From assembly GCF_014805685.1 (NCBI RefSeq), contig NC_060885.1, positions 25,657,632 through 25,721,631 on the forward strand: 64,000 nt of DNA, written 5' to 3'. Below the pieces are notes generated by a model. That model did not search any database and had not been told where the DNA came from. It saw only the letters and a program-made list of their open reading frames with translations. The position numbers and the translations under genes are program-made. This DNA comes from Silurus meridionalis. Lineage: Eukaryota; Chordata; Actinopteri; Siluriformes; Siluridae. Positions 12,413 to 24,800 of this stretch are shown here, piece after piece (positions within the stretch are counted from its first letter, which is position 1; each line of letters starts with the position of its first letter).

Positions 12413-12680
12413 CAAATCAAGTTTATTTCTATAGCGCTTTTCACAACAGACATTGTCTCAAAGCAGCTTTAGAGAAATCAACAGTCAATGTAAATGGTTT
12501 GCATTTAACCCTGATGAGCAAGCTGTGGCGACTGTGGCAAGGAAAAACTCACTTAAATGTCATGAGGAAGAAACCTTGAGAGGAACCAACCTCGAAAGGG
12601 GAATCCATCCTCATTTGGCTGACATCAAGCATGTGATTATAGTCATTAAACAATACAGATCACTGGAGCGTGAGAACTAA
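12413..12680 (-). mobile_element. L2-type 3' UTR fragment
   Basis: Minus-strand L2-related 3' end. It begins at 'aatcaagtttatttctatag', followed by 'cgcttttcacaacagac' and a block complementary to the 'ttccttgccacag' and 'cctctcaaggtttcttcc' words of the copies at 33.4 and 59.4 kb. No ORF remains. Confidence 0.65.
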
Positions 12681-13430
12681 CATGAGAACGAAAAACGAAA
12701 AGGTAAAATGACCTTTTTTTTACAAAAAAAATATATTTTTTCATAAATAATAATCATAAAACTATGGATTTTAATATTATTGAGAAATATTTCATGAAAA
12801 ACTGTTAAACTGTACTATAAGTGAGGAAAAAAAGGAAAGGTGAAGTAAAACGTTTGGACAAATATATGACGATAAAAAAATGTCATGAAAATAAGATTTG
12901 TTATGTTCAATTGCATAATTAACTTATTAACCATAAAAATTAGGCAAAAAAACATACGAAAAACTAAAAGGTGAGATGACCAGGTTTTGACGGAAATATG
13001 ATTTTTTTCTTAAAAAATAATTATGAAAAAATAAATTTTCATTTTCTTAAGAATAATTTCATGAGAAACTGTTTAAAGGTGCAATAACTGAACATAAAAC
13101 AAAAATGTGATATGACTATGTTTTTACGAAAATATTTTTCTCATTTTTTAATTTTTTAATTTTTGATAATATTTTCATGATGAACGTTAAACAGTACAAA
13201 AAGTGAATTGAAAACAAAACGGTAAATTGACAAATCATGTTTTGACAAAAATCATAAAAAATAATCATGAAACTATGAATTTTAATTTTTTTGAGAAATA
13301 TTTCCTGGGAAAAACGTTAAAAGTTAGAATAAGTGAAAAAAAACCAAAAAGGTGAAATAAAACGTTTGGACAACAAAAAAAATAATTTATTATGAAATTT
13401 TAGATTTTTGAACTTAAGTTTCTACTTGTG
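12681..13430. repeat. AT-rich degenerate repeat block
   Basis: Again the 'aaaaggtgaaataaaacg', 'ttttgacaaaaat', 'ttttcataaataataat' vocabulary of the 1,481-3,020 block. No coding signal. Confidence 0.55.
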
Positions 13431-13680
13431 TTTTGAATATATGTGCATATGATGTTTGGGTATAGTTAAGGCATTTTGCCTGAATGCTGCTTGCTTATTT
13501 TACTATTTTTATTTTATGTTATACTTTCCTATCTTTTCCTTCCGGCCGACACCCTTTGCTTGGTGTACGTGGTTACCACTTTCTACTGGCCTGTTTTCTG
13601 GAGTGACTTCTTCTTCTTCCTCTTTCGGATGCTCCTATTAGCACTAGATTTACTAAACTTGCGCAAATTTGCGTAAATTC
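13431..13680. repeat. Repeat R-related fragment
   Basis: Shares the 'attttatgttatactttcc' and 'cttccggccgacacc' type sequence with 11,880-11,930, and 'tggcctgttttctggagtg' with about 17,910-17,930. It ends where the piggyBac terminal repeat begins. Confidence 0.4.
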
Positions 13681-13806
13681 CCTGGCCCTCACACCTAGTA
13701 GCACCCCTGCTGAGATTTTCACAGGCCTGCAGCTCCATTGTTCTCCTGCTTTTGTTGTGCAAACACACCCATTACCTGTGAGGCCTGGCACATTTGCATT
13801 TTTTAC

Positions 13807-14168
13807 TCAGAGTAGCTCAGAGGCCAGAAGAAAACTCAGAAACAATCTTCTTTTGCCTGTCCACCTTGTGCATGCCTTGTGCAAAATGTAGGCATCCACC
13901 ACCGCCAGGTCCAGCATATTGTAAAAAAACACTACTGGCCACCTGCGTGTTGCTGCTCTTACGGAATACATCCGTGCCATTTGGGTAAACACGTGTACAC
14001 CACACTGTAAAAGCAGAGAGAGTGAGAGAGAGAGAGATGCATTGCAGACATATTTGGTCTCCAAATCCGTGGCCATCCAGAACTTGATCCCAAATTTGTC
14101 TGGCTTCGTTGCGATATACTGTGTGAATGGACAACGAACCTTGGTAGGGAACAGCTGTTCATCTATTT
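13807..14168 (-). pseudogene. piggyBac transposase, C-terminal part
   Basis: Minus-strand frame with the PGBD core signature IDEQLFPTKVRCPFTQYI, PDKFGIKFWMATDLETKY and, after a (TC)n-filled internal deletion, TRRWPVVFFYNMLDLAVVDA and LFLSFLLASEL. The first block normally follows a T-[VI]-D of the conserved TVDEQLF catalytic motif. Here that motif is split by the hAT insertion. The middle third of the transposase is missing. Confidence 0.8.
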
Positions 14169-15154
14169 CAGGGGTGGGCAATTGATTTTTACAAGGGGCC
14201 ACATGAGAAACCTGAATTGTGTCAGAGGGCCCCACCAACAATAACTTAAACTTCATTCTGCTCAAATTTCTTTCATTGTAAAATGCACTAAATTATATAT
14301 TTTGAATAGCTGGTACTGATCATCGGAAGAATAAAACTATTCTGTAAATATTTGTGAAATTGTGGAGTATAGGTCAAATAAGAAAAAAAAATTATTGTTA
14401 ACCTAAACTCACTAAAATCAATGAATTGCAATTCGAAGAATAAATTCAATTACAAAAGTTTTTTATTTATAATTATAAATTATTATTACTTATTTGTTAC
14501 CATTCATAGTATTGACAGACAGACAGCGGTCAATTATTATTAGCAAGTCTGTTATACGAAATAATTGCCTGCCGTACGTTTGGAAGCCCATTCAAGTGAA
14601 TGGAACGTATTATTAAATTATAATAATTATCATCTATGGGGAATGTTTCAACGATGACCACGTGATCTAAGGCAATGAATTCCATATTTTTTTTGTTATG
14701 CCTTTTTACTTGGAACATCACTGGAAAACTTTCTTGCCTTTTCAAAAAAATCTGCTGCAGACGGAGTGCGCAAGCTCGGATTGACTTCTTTTCTGTGCCA
14801 CATTCTTCTCATATTTAGAATGGCAATCGGGATGTTTGGATTTCAGGTGATAAATTAAACCCAACGTGGAGAAACTCTTTGCAGATACATCCTCTCTTGA
14901 AATTTCAGCATTGCATGTTTTGCAAATCGCTATCCGTGGGTCTTTCTCCAAGATATTGAAATAAGTCCACACCGCAGACATGTTAGCTTTTATCCAGATA
15001 ACCGTGTGCATGCTGCGTTTTTTATTGTGTCATTACAATTGTGTTTAGGTCGTGTTGTTTCAGTGATTTTAGGTATTTCTCCAGAAAACTTCCTGTGGCC
15101 GATTTTTTGGTGCATCCTTATAATTTATGATTGGCCGTAGTTTGCCCAGGTCTG
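14169..15154 (-). mobile_element. hAT element with BED-finger fragment, inserted in piggyBac
   Basis: The ends are hAT-like: CAGGGGTGGGCAA on the plus strand at 14,169, and CAGACCTGGGCAAAC read from the minus strand at 15,154. The flanking 8-mers atctattt (14,161-14,168) and atctatgg (15,155-15,162) are a decayed 8-bp target-site duplication. Removing the element rejoins the piggyBac TIDEQLF motif. Inside, minus 15,011-14,742 encodes a BED zinc finger (ICKTCNAEISRED ... LIYHLKSKHPDCH; C-x2-C ... H-x4-H). The rest is non-coding, so this is a non-autonomous derivative. Confidence 0.8.
14742..15011 (-). pseudogene. hAT/ZBED-like BED zinc-finger fragment
   Basis: 89-residue frame with an aromatic pair (VWTYFNIL), CKTCNAEISRE and LIYHLKSKHPDCHSKY: the W/F...C-x2-C...H-x4-H BED finger that begins hAT transposases. 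No catalytic domain follows before the hAT end, and the region down to 14,170 is AT-rich non-coding. A host ZBED gene is unlikely because the finger lies between hAT termini. Confidence 0.65.
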
Positions 15155-15456
15155 ATCTATGGTCATGTGTTCTCCTGGAGCACAGTTCTTGAAGCGTGTC
15201 CAGATGTAGGAGATTGCAGCAAATTTGTTTTCACCCGTTCTACCTGCTGAGTGACTCTGCTGAATGGTCAGTGCTAAGTGAAAGGTTGCACGATGTCGAA
15301 TGGCCACTGGTAGTTCAAACTGTAGTTCACCATCTCCCTCAGAGTCTAATGAGTTCAGGAGACCCACGAGAGCTTGAATTTGGAGGGAGAACAGATCAAA
15401 ACTGGCTGTATCTCCAGGCTACTCTAGAGGCAGACACACAGTTTACCAAGCAATGA
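15155..15456 (-). pseudogene. piggyBac transposase, N-terminal part
   Basis: Minus-strand reading gives SLDSEGDGELQFELPVA and then ENKFAAISYIWTRFKNCAPG and EHMTID. The block matches the DKFAxIxxxWxxFxxxCxxxYxPG region that precedes the TVDEQLF motif in piggyBac transposases. The hAT insertion starts immediately after TID. The segment between QFELP and HSAGRTGEN is shorter than normal. Confidence 0.65.
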
Positions 15457-15786
15457 CAAGCTGCCTAGGACATTACAGGAGATTTAGCAACTCTGTAAAG
15501 ATCTGACAACTAAGGGTCCATTACAAGGATATGCAGAATTTAACAGTAAAGCTGAAACAACTCTGCTAGTTCAAGCTCGAAATTCAAGCCCTCGTGGGTC
15601 TCCTGAACTCACTACACTCCCCCAGTCTCAGTAAACAAATGCAAATGTGCCAGGCCTCACAGGTGTTGGGTGGTTTGCACAACAAAAGCAGGGAAAGAAT
15701 CGAGCTGAAGAACTGTGAAAATCTCCGCAGGGGTGAATCACACCTCAGAGCTTGCACCAGAAAATAAAAAGTCAGGAATTCTAGTG

Positions 15787-17915
15787 TTAGGGGTCGCCAC
15801 AGCGGATCATTCGTCTCCATACCACCCTGTCCTCTACATCTGCCTCTTTCATGCATGTCTTCCCTCACCACATCCATGAACCTCCTCCTTGGCCTTCCTC
15901 TTTTTCTCCTTCCTCCATCCTTAGCATTCTTCTACCAATATAACTCATGTCCCTCCTCTGCACATGTCCAAACCATCTCAATCTCGCCTCCATCACCTTG
16001 TCACCAAAACATCCTACATGGGCTGTCCCTCTAATAAACTCATTTCTAATCTTGTCCGTCCTCGTCACTCTCAATGAAAACCTTAAAGTCCATAGCTCTG
16101 CCTCCTGCCTTTTACTTAATGCAACTGTCTCTAATCCATACAACATCGCAGGTTTTACCACAGACCTATAAACTTTCCTTTTTATTTTTGCAGACACCCT
16201 ACTATCCCAAATCACTCCTGTCACTCTTCTCCACCCACTCCACCCTGCCTGCACACTTTTCTTTACTTCCCTAACACACTCTCCATTACTTTGCACTGTT
16301 GACCCCAGCGCTCCCTCTCATTTATGCACATGTACTCTGTCTTACTCCTAGTGACTTTCATTCGCCTTCTCTCCAGCGTGTACCCCAAACCTCTCCAGGC
16401 TCTTCTCAACCTGCTCACTACTCTCACCACATATCACAATATCATGCGCAAACATCATAGTCCAGGGAGACTCCTGTCTGACCTCGTCCGTCAACCTGTC
16501 CATCACCACTGCAAACAGAAAAGGGCAAGTAGCTTGCAGTACATCCTTCCCAGCTCGGTCCCTCTGCCTGGCCAATCGGTACAAATCCTTTTCTCCTCCC
16601 TTAGTTCCCAACCTCTCATACAACTCCTCATATGCCTTTTCCTTGGCTTTTGCCACATCCCCTTGAACTCCTGCCTACTTTTCTCATCACTCTGTCAATC
16701 CCACTTCTGTTTTACCAACCTCTTTCCCCTTATGCTCTCCTGCACTTCCTCATTCCACCATTTCACCATTGTCTTGGCTTTTTATTTCCAGATGTCACAC
16801 CAAGTACTTTTCTAGCTGCCACCCTCATCACTCCTGCAGTAGTTACCCAATCATCCAACACCGCTGCAACACCACCGAGCCTCTGTCTGATCTCTTCTCT
16901 GAAACTCACACTACACTCTTCCTCCTTCAGTTTCCACCATCTTATTCTTCTTTCAATCCTTACTTTCCTCCTCTTCTTCTTCACCCCCAAAACCATCCTA
17001 CAGACCACCATCCGATGCTGTCTAGCTACACTGTTTCCTGCCAACAACTTACAGTCTCCAATCTCCTTTAGGTTGCATCTCCTACACAGAACATAGTCCA
17101 CCTGTGTGCACCGTCACCTTCTTAAAATACGTATTCACCACTGCCATTTCCATCCTTTTAGCTAAATCTACCACCATCTGCCCTTCTACATGCCTCTCCC
17201 TAAAACCATACTTATCCATCACCTCCTCATCACAGCTGTTCCCTTCACCTACATGCCCATTAAAGTCTGCCCCAATCACCAATCGTTCTTTCCTGAGTAC
17301 ACAATCTACCACTCGATCTAATTCACTCCAGAATCTTTCCTTCTCCCCCATCTCACAGCCGACTTGTGGAGCATAGGCACTGATGACATTTATCATCATC
17401 CCTTCAACTTCCAGCTTCATGATCATCACCCTATCAGAAACTCTCTTCAGCTCCACTACACTCTTACTTCAGAATCACCCCTACACAATTTCTCTTTCTA
17501 TCCACACCATAATAGAACAGTTTAAACCCACCTCTAATGTCTCTTGAACACACAACATATCTACCTTTCTCCTCTCCCTCATATCAGCTATCTCTCTCCC
17601 TTTACCAGTCATAGTACCTACATTTGAAGTACCAACCCGAACCTCCACTTCTCCTTTTCCTGCTGTCTCTGTCCTGATGTCTACATCTTCCTCCTCTCCT
17701 TCGCCCAATTTCTACCGATACCCTGTTGGCTAACGATACCCGTTGTTAACCCGGGCCTCAACCGATCCGGTATGAAATTCTTATTTGTGATCCGCATATT
17801 CGATGTGGCTCGTTTTACTCTGGATTCCCTTCCTAACACAACCCTCCCCGTTTATCCGGGCTTGGGACCGGAACGAAGAGTGGACTGGCTTGTGCCTCCC
17901 TAATGGCTGGGTTGT
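15787..17915 (-). mobile_element. RTE LINE, near full length but internally deleted
   Basis: It runs from a 5' end at about 17,915 (AACCCAGCCATTAGGGAGGC on the minus strand) to a 3' end at about 15,787 (GCTGTGGCGACCCCTAA). Endonuclease pieces lie at 17,708-17,481 (KVDMLCVQET) and 17,456-17,082 (MINVISAYAPQVG, LVIGADFNGHVGEGN). The linker is at 17,101-16,763. At 16,656-16,348 the linker jumps to CPFLFAVVMDRLTDEVRQE, so the RT fingers and first palm motif are absent. The C-terminal part is at 16,296-15,865 (YGLETVALSKRQE, RLRWFGHVQRRDMSYIGRRM). It shares its deletion with the 388-1,212 copy. Confidence 0.85.
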
Positions 17916-17919
17916 TTTC

Positions 17920-18235
17920 TGGAATGATTTTCGGTCCTTATATGTGTCTCTATTTTCCACCTCAAATATCTCTTCTGGTTCATACTCATGGCGCTTCTAC
18001 ATTGTTCCCCTTCTTTTTCTAAAACTGGCTGTTTTTCCAATCCCTAACCTAATCAGTCAGCCGTATCTGCTCACTCGCCTATATAACATGAATTATATTT
18101 ACAAGCTTTTTGATTATATAATGTATGCTAAACTTTATATATGACAAACTGTACTCTAAAGCATGAGAGTTCTCTGCGAAGCTGAGTATTATGCTGATGC
18201 TATAGGTATAAAGCTAAGATTTAAACTAATATAAT
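17920..18235. repeat. Repeat R, copy 2, left part
   Basis: Matches 11,925-12,165 ('ctcatggcgcttctacatt', 'cctaatcagtcagccgtat', 'gatttaaactaatata'). It stops exactly where a minus-strand L2 tail begins and resumes near 21,511. Confidence 0.6.
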
Positions 18236-18507
18236 TCAATTCAATTCAATTCATTTTTATTTGTATAGCGCTTTTAACAATGAACATTGTCCCAAAGCAG
18301 CTTTCCACAGATAATGTGGTGATTAATAGTGAATATGTTCTTTATAAGTAAGTTTGTCCCTGATGAGCAAGCCGGTGGCAGTCCAATCCATCATCAAAAA
18401 AGCGCCCATTCTTATTCCGGAATTTCATGGAACCACCCAAGGCGTTGATCAGAAACTGTCCCAAGCTGAACAGAGTCCAGTCTAAGAGAAAGAGAGAGAG
18501 CGAGAGA

Positions 18508-18585
<78 letters not shown>

Positions 18586-21510
18586 GAATAGGGGTGACAG
18601 GAGGAGAAGGATATGGATTATTATGTGTCTTTAATGTTGTAGGAAAGTTAATATTACTGTGCAGTTTGGACTTGCTATGGCAGCATAACGAAAAGGGAGA
18701 ACCAGAAGTTAACATGAGGGATCTCTGTGATAAGAGACGACCCACCCTCAACAAACCTGAGTGAACATGTGAAAAAGAGGGGACGACAGCATACAAATAT
18801 CCCAGTTCACCAAACACTCTATATCCATGTTCCCTCCTGATCTGTGCCTTTACCTAAGAAAAAAATCTGCTGATAAAAGGCTTGACTAAATAAATAGATT
18901 TTTAACCTCGACTTGAACACTGAGGCTGTGGCTGAGTATCAAACATTGATTGGAAGGCTGTTCCATAACTGTGGGGAGAAAGATCTGCCCCCTGCTGTAA
19001 TCTTCATTATTTGGGGAACCAACAGATAGCCTGCACCTTTTGATCTATGTAGGCGATCATACTGGTACAAAAGTTCACTCAGATACTGCGGTGCGAGACC
19101 GTTAAGTGCTTTATACATCAATAATAGTATTGCGATTTGAGAATTTTGATTGGGAGCCAGTGTGGACTAATTTAAACATGAGTGATGTGGTCATATTTCC
19201 TACATCTAGTGAGGACTCTTGCTGCTGCATTCTGAACTAACTGAAGCTTATTTATGCACTTACTCGAACGCCCAGACAGAAAAAGCGTTACAGTAGTCTA
19301 ATCTAGATGTACTAGTTTTTCTGCACCCTTTAACCACATCATCTTTCTAATTTTAGCAATATTTCTAAGGTGAAAGAAGGCAATCCTGGTAATATTATTC
19401 ACGCAAGCCTCAAAGGAAATACTAGGGTCAATAATAACACCAAGGTAACAATAATACACCAGCCAAGGTAACAATAATAACAGCAGCCTTAAACGCTTAG
19501 ACAGAAACACCATCCAGAGATGCTACATAATTGGAAAGTTTGCTTCTCGCTGCACGTGGTCCTAGTAAAAATACTTCCGTCTTATCTGAGTTGAGCAAAA
19601 GAAAGTTATCAAGCATCCAGCGTCTGTCCTTTACAGACTCCTCAACTTTGTTAAGCTGATCTCTCACATCTGGCTTTGCTGAAATATACAACAATATATA
19701 ACATATAACAGCATAGCAATGGAAGCGAATACCATGTTTATGTGTAAATTCTCCCAAAGGCAGCATATATAAAGAGAAAAGCAGTGGGCCTAAGACCCAG
19801 ATCCTTGCAGAACACAAAACTTTACCTCAAAGAGTGTGGAGAACTCAAGTCTAGCAAGCAGTATAGTGTGATCAATGGTGTCAAAAGCTGCACTAAGGTC
19901 GAGCAAAACAAGTAAAGAGACAAAATCCTGATCAGAGGCCAATAGCAGGTCATTTACCAGCTTAACTAGTGCCGTGTCTGTGCTATGATGAGGCCTTAAT
20001 CCTGACTGATACATTTTAAAAATGTTCATAAGTAGATGTGAGCATAACTGCTGTGGTACAACATTTTCTAAAATCTTGGCTATAAAGGGGAGATTTGATA
20101 TTGGCCTGTATTTGGACAGCTGACATGGGTCAAGGTCATGTTTCTTAATTAGGGGGTTGATAACTGCCAGTTTGAAAGATTTAGGTTACATAACCAGTGC
20201 TAATGGAAGAGTTTATAATTTTTTTATCAGGTTCAATTATCTGTTTTTGGAAACTTGTAGGCAAGGGATTGAGAATGCAGGTTGATGTTTTAATGAAATT
20301 AAGTCATTCTCATGACTAGGAGTAAAGCTTTGTAATTGATTGTCTGTTATAAGTACACTGCTGTTTGCAGGGTTATTTGTAAAATAATGTGGTTTTAGAT
20401 TACACGTCTGGATTTCTTATGTTTTATGTTTTCAACTTTATTATTAAAAAAGTTAATGAAATCATTACTACCTAATGATGGTGTGCATGTTAGTGCAGTG
20501 CTTTTATGTCCTGTTAATTTTGCTACCGTGCTGAATAAAAATTCAGGTTAATGCTTGTTATTTTCTTCGAGGGTGGAGAAATATGCTGATCTAGCTGCAC
20601 TAATAGATTTTCTATAATTTAGGAGGCTTTCCTTCTATGCTATTTGAAATTCTGTTAAGTTTATTTGGCGCCATTTATGTTCTAATTTCTGAGTGGTCTG
20701 TTTTAAGGTGCTGAATATATGATTATACCACTGTGCTAATTTTTTCTCCCTGATCATTTTGGTCTTAAGGGGAGCTACATCATCTAGAGTATAACATAAC
20801 GTTGATTCTAGGTATTCAATGGCCCAGTAAAGCTCTGCGGTAAGACGGAGATCTATTTAATATTGTAATTTCTGGAAGATTATTGATAAAACATGCTGCT
20901 GTAGCTGACGTGAATGTACGCTTAACACGGTAACGTGGTTAGGTACTAATGCAATGACTGAAGAAAATGTAAAAGGGATGATATAATGGCTTTGAAATAG
21001 CGTTAGATTGTGGAACTATGACTAAGGTTATTATTAGGGCCCTGGGTGTCTATAAAATAATAATTGGTGGAATTGACTTACTGGACCTAATTTTGGACAC
21101 TGCATATTTTATGTTGGTGTAAAGAACTTTAAATGTTTTACATTTGTGTTTAGTCTTTTGTATGATGCTTAGATTATTATTATAAATAGCTTCAACTCCG
21201 CCTGGTTGGTTTATATAACTATACCCAGGAACATAGTATCTTTGCTTTATTTATAATGTTACATATTCATTCGGTTTAATCCACGTTTCTGTCAAACACA
21301 TTATTTTAATCTACTGGTCGGTAATAATTTCTTATATAGTAAGCGCTTTTGACGTGAGAGATCTAATATTCAACAATCCTATTTTTAGATCAGAGGTGCT
21401 GGCTGTGCGTTCAGTCCTATTTAATTTAATGTTAATCAGGTTACTTAAACAGACTTTCTGAGAATTTCTACATTTTGGTTTCGCTCGGGGGACAGATACA
21501 GTCTCGATTC
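18236..21510 (-). mobile_element. L2-clade LINE, nearly full length, decayed
   Basis: Minus strand. A GAATT-repeat tail lies at 18,236-18,260 with 'atttgtatagcgctttta' next to it, a 3' UTR with a (GA)n tract follows, and a C-terminal RT block is near 18,939-19,513. The RT palm is at 19,497-20,029 ([40 protein letters not shown]). The linker with LRNYRKSI- and STLEENN-like remnants is at about 20,200-20,760, and an APE endonuclease remnant (GLLNIRSLTSKAL, MCLTETWIKPNEY) is at about 21,150-21,400. Many stops are present. It inserted into repeat R. Related fragments lie at 32.1-33.6 and 57.7-59.6 kb. Confidence 0.8.
18486..18590. repeat. (GA)n microsatellite
   Basis: About 100 bases of GA repeats within the L2 3' UTR. 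The same UTR position holds (CT)n in the plus-strand L2 copies at 33,091 and 59,126, so the tract is part of the element. Confidence 0.9.
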
Positions 21511-21783
21511 TGAAAATTAGCGATAATCAGCATATTGCTAAATTATATTATATATTACTAGATTTTACTACTGATAGCTGAAGCTGACCTAACTTAATTT
21601 ACATGGGTGAACTTTATGCACCCTATTATGCACGATGAGTTTAGAGTCTAATCTCATGCGGTCTCTCTGTTGTCGCTGCATAGCCAAGGTGTTTAACCGC
21701 ATAGGAAGCTCCATACATGACTTCTAACTGAATTTTGCACAGTGCATGATGCACTGTTCACCAACCCTATTAAACCCGACTTT
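21511..21783. repeat. Repeat R, copy 2, right part
   Basis: Continues copy 2 after the L2 insertion: 'cagcatattgctaaattat', 'gcatagccaaggtgtttaac', 'caccaaccctattaaac', as at 12,185-12,410. Confidence 0.6.
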
Positions 21784-21855
21784 CAAGCCAAATCAAGTTT
21801 ATTTCTATAGCGCTTTTCACAACAGACATTGTCTCAAAGCAGCTTTACAGAGATC
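21784..21855 (-). mobile_element. L2-type 3' end fragment
   Basis: Short stretch identical in style to 12,413-12,480 ('aatcaagtttatttctatag', 'cgcttttcacaacagac'). It is truncated where the satellite array begins. Confidence 0.5.
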
Positions 21856-24800
21856 ATATATGCTGTGACGAATGATCTTCTGCGATTCTGAAAATTCGAT
21901 TCTGAAAGTCTCAGCTTCGTAGCTCAAACAGAAAGCGGTATAACGAACTATGGCAATTCTGCACGTAGAGAATGCAATTAACCACAATTTTTTCCCTTGT
22001 TTAAGATTAAAAATAACATTAGAAACCATATTTTGCAAAACAATTACTTGAAAAAAAAATTCAACAGTTAGTATGTAAATATATAATTTCATATTTAGAA
22101 TCAGAATTTGATGAATATTAGAGCTGCATGAGAATGCATTTGATCAGATATAAAACATAAAATGTTTTGCCAACATTATTACTTTAAATAAAGAAAATCA
22201 AAAGTTATGAAAAACTATAATTTCATATTCATAAACATAATTTGATCAAAAACTATTAAACACAGTCAAAACTGAATAAATAGGTGTAGGAATTCATAAG
22301 TCATCAAAAATGCATCAACTTCTCAGGTTTTGTAAAAATGTGTATGTGCTGTCTAGAATGTGCTTCTGAGACACTGAAAATGCGATTCCGCATGTCTCAG
22401 CTTCAAACAGTAGCTCAAACAGAAAGCGATATTTCAAACAAAGTCAAATCTGCACATAGAGCATGCAATTGACCACTGATTTTTCACGTTTATTATCAGA
22501 TATTACATATAAAAGCATGTTTTGGCAAAATTAATCATTTGAATAAAGAAATATGATAGTTTGTATGTAAATTTATTATTTCATATTCATCATCATAATT
22601 TGATGTAAAACTATTAGAAAGAGTAACAACTGAACTAATCAGGTGTAGAAAGTCAGGATTCATTAAAAATGCATTAACTGCTCATGTTTTGTAAAGGCGT
22701 GTATGTGCTGTAACGAATGATCTGCGACTCTGAAAATGCGATTTCGAAAGTCCCAGCTTCGTCGCTCAAACAGAACGCGGTTTTTCGAACCATTGAATGT
22801 TGTATCTGCTTTATCTGCAGATACAACATGCAATTGACCCCAATTTTTCCCATGTTTATGGTCGAATATAATATTAAAGCATGTTTTGGAAACTATCACT
22901 TTAAATAAAGAAATATGATAGTTAATATGAAAATATATAATTTCATATTTTTAATCCTAATTTGATGATAAACTATTAAAAACATTTAATCCTGAAATAA
23001 TCAGGTAAAAAACCAGTCATTATTTATCAAAAATGCATCAACTTCTCATATTTTGTATAACCGTGCATGTGCTGTGAAGAATAAGCTTCTGAGACGATGT
23101 AAATGCGATTCCGCAAGTCTCAGCTTTGGAGCTCAAACAGAAAGCAGTATTCTGAAGCAAGGCAAATCTGCACATAGAGCATGCAATTGACCACAATTTT
23201 TTCCCATGTTTAAGATTAGATTTTACATATCAAACCATATTTTGGCAAAAAAAAAAAAAATACTTTAAATAAAGAAATTCAACAGTTAGTATGTAAATAT
23301 ATAATTTTATATACATAATCTAAATTTGATGAAAATCTTTAAAACAGCAAAAACTGAAATTATCAGGTGTAGAAAGTCATAATTCATCAAAAATACATCA
23401 ACTTCTCAGGTTTTGAAAAAGCGTGTATGTGCTGTAATAAATAAGCTTCTGCGACTCTGAAACTGCGATTCCGCAAGTCTCAGCTTCGTAGCTCAAACGG
23501 AAAGCAGTATTTCAAACCAAGGCAAATCTGCACATAGAGCATGCAATTGACCACATTTTTTTTCTCAAGTTTAAGATTAGAATTTGCATATAAAACCATA
23601 TTTTGGCAACATTATTACTTTAAATGAAGAAAATCAAAAGTTATGAAAAAATGTAATTTCATATTCATCTTCATAATTTGACGAAAAAACAGTAAAAACA
23701 ACTAATCTGGTGTAGAAAATCATAAATCATCAAAATTGCATCAACTGCTCATGTGTTGTAAAAACATGTATGTGCTGTGTAGAAAGTCATAATTCATCAA
23801 AAATGCATCAACTGCTCATGTTTTGTAAAAGCGTGTATATGCTGTGAAGAATGAGCTTCTGCGACTCTTAAAGCATGTTTTGGCAAGGTTTATTACTTTG
23901 AAATAAAGAAATATGATAGTTATTGTGAAAAAATATAATTTCATAATCATAATTTGATGAAAAACGTTGCATTTGACCACAAATGTATCATATGTTTATG
24001 ATCAGTAATTACTTTTAAAACCATGTTTTTTCAAAATTATTACTTTAAATAAAGAATATCAAAAGTTATGAAAAAATATAATTTAATATTCATCATCATA
24101 ATTTGAAGTAAAACTATTAAAAGCAGTAAAAACTGAACTAATCAGGTGGTGAAAGTCATAATTCATCAACTTCTCATGTTTTGTAAAAGCGTGTAAGTGT
24201 TGTAAAAAATAAGCTTCTGCGACTCTGAAACTGCGATTTCGCAAGTCTCAGCTCATAGCTCAAACAGAAAGCGGTTTTTCGAACTAAGGCTTATTTGCAG
24301 ATACAACATGCAATCGACCACAATTTTTTCCCATGTTTATGATTAGAAATTACATATAAAAGCATGTTTTGGCAACATTTTTACTTTAAATAAGAAAAAT
24401 CAAAAGTTATGAAAAAATGTCATATTCATAAACATTTTGATGAAATACAGTCAAAACTAAACTAATCAGGTGTACAAAGTCATAATTCTTTAAAAATGCA
24501 TCAACTGCTCATGTTTTGTAAAAGCGTGTATATGCTGTGAAGAATGAGCTTCTGCGACTCTGAAAATGCGCTTCTGCAAGTCTCAGCTTCGTAGCTCAAA
24601 CAGAAAGCGATATATCGAACTATGGCAATTCTGCACGTAGAGAATGCAATTGACCACAATTGTTTCCCATGTTTAAGATTAAAAATTACATTAGAAACCA
24701 TATTTTGGAAACTATCACTTTAAATAAAGAAATATGATAGTTAATATGAAAATATTTAATTTTATATTTATAATCCTAATTTGATGATAAACTATTAAAA

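Larger units (their letters stand above)
13683..15780 (-). mobile_element. piggyBac-type transposon, decayed, with long inverted ends
   Basis: Ends at about 13,690-13,800 and 15,640-15,750 are inverted copies of each other over about 110 bp. Shared words are 'gcttttgttgtgcaaac' and 'aggcctggcacatttgca', the latter inverted at the right end. Between them lies minus-strand piggyBac transposase sequence interrupted by a hAT element at 14,169-15,154. A CCCTGG start at about 13,682 fits piggyBac termini, but I do not see flanking TTAA copies. Confidence 0.75.

Noticed and set aside
14742..15011. Host zinc-finger (ZBED) gene
   Set aside because: The BED finger lies between hAT ends with a target duplication and has no downstream coding sequence.
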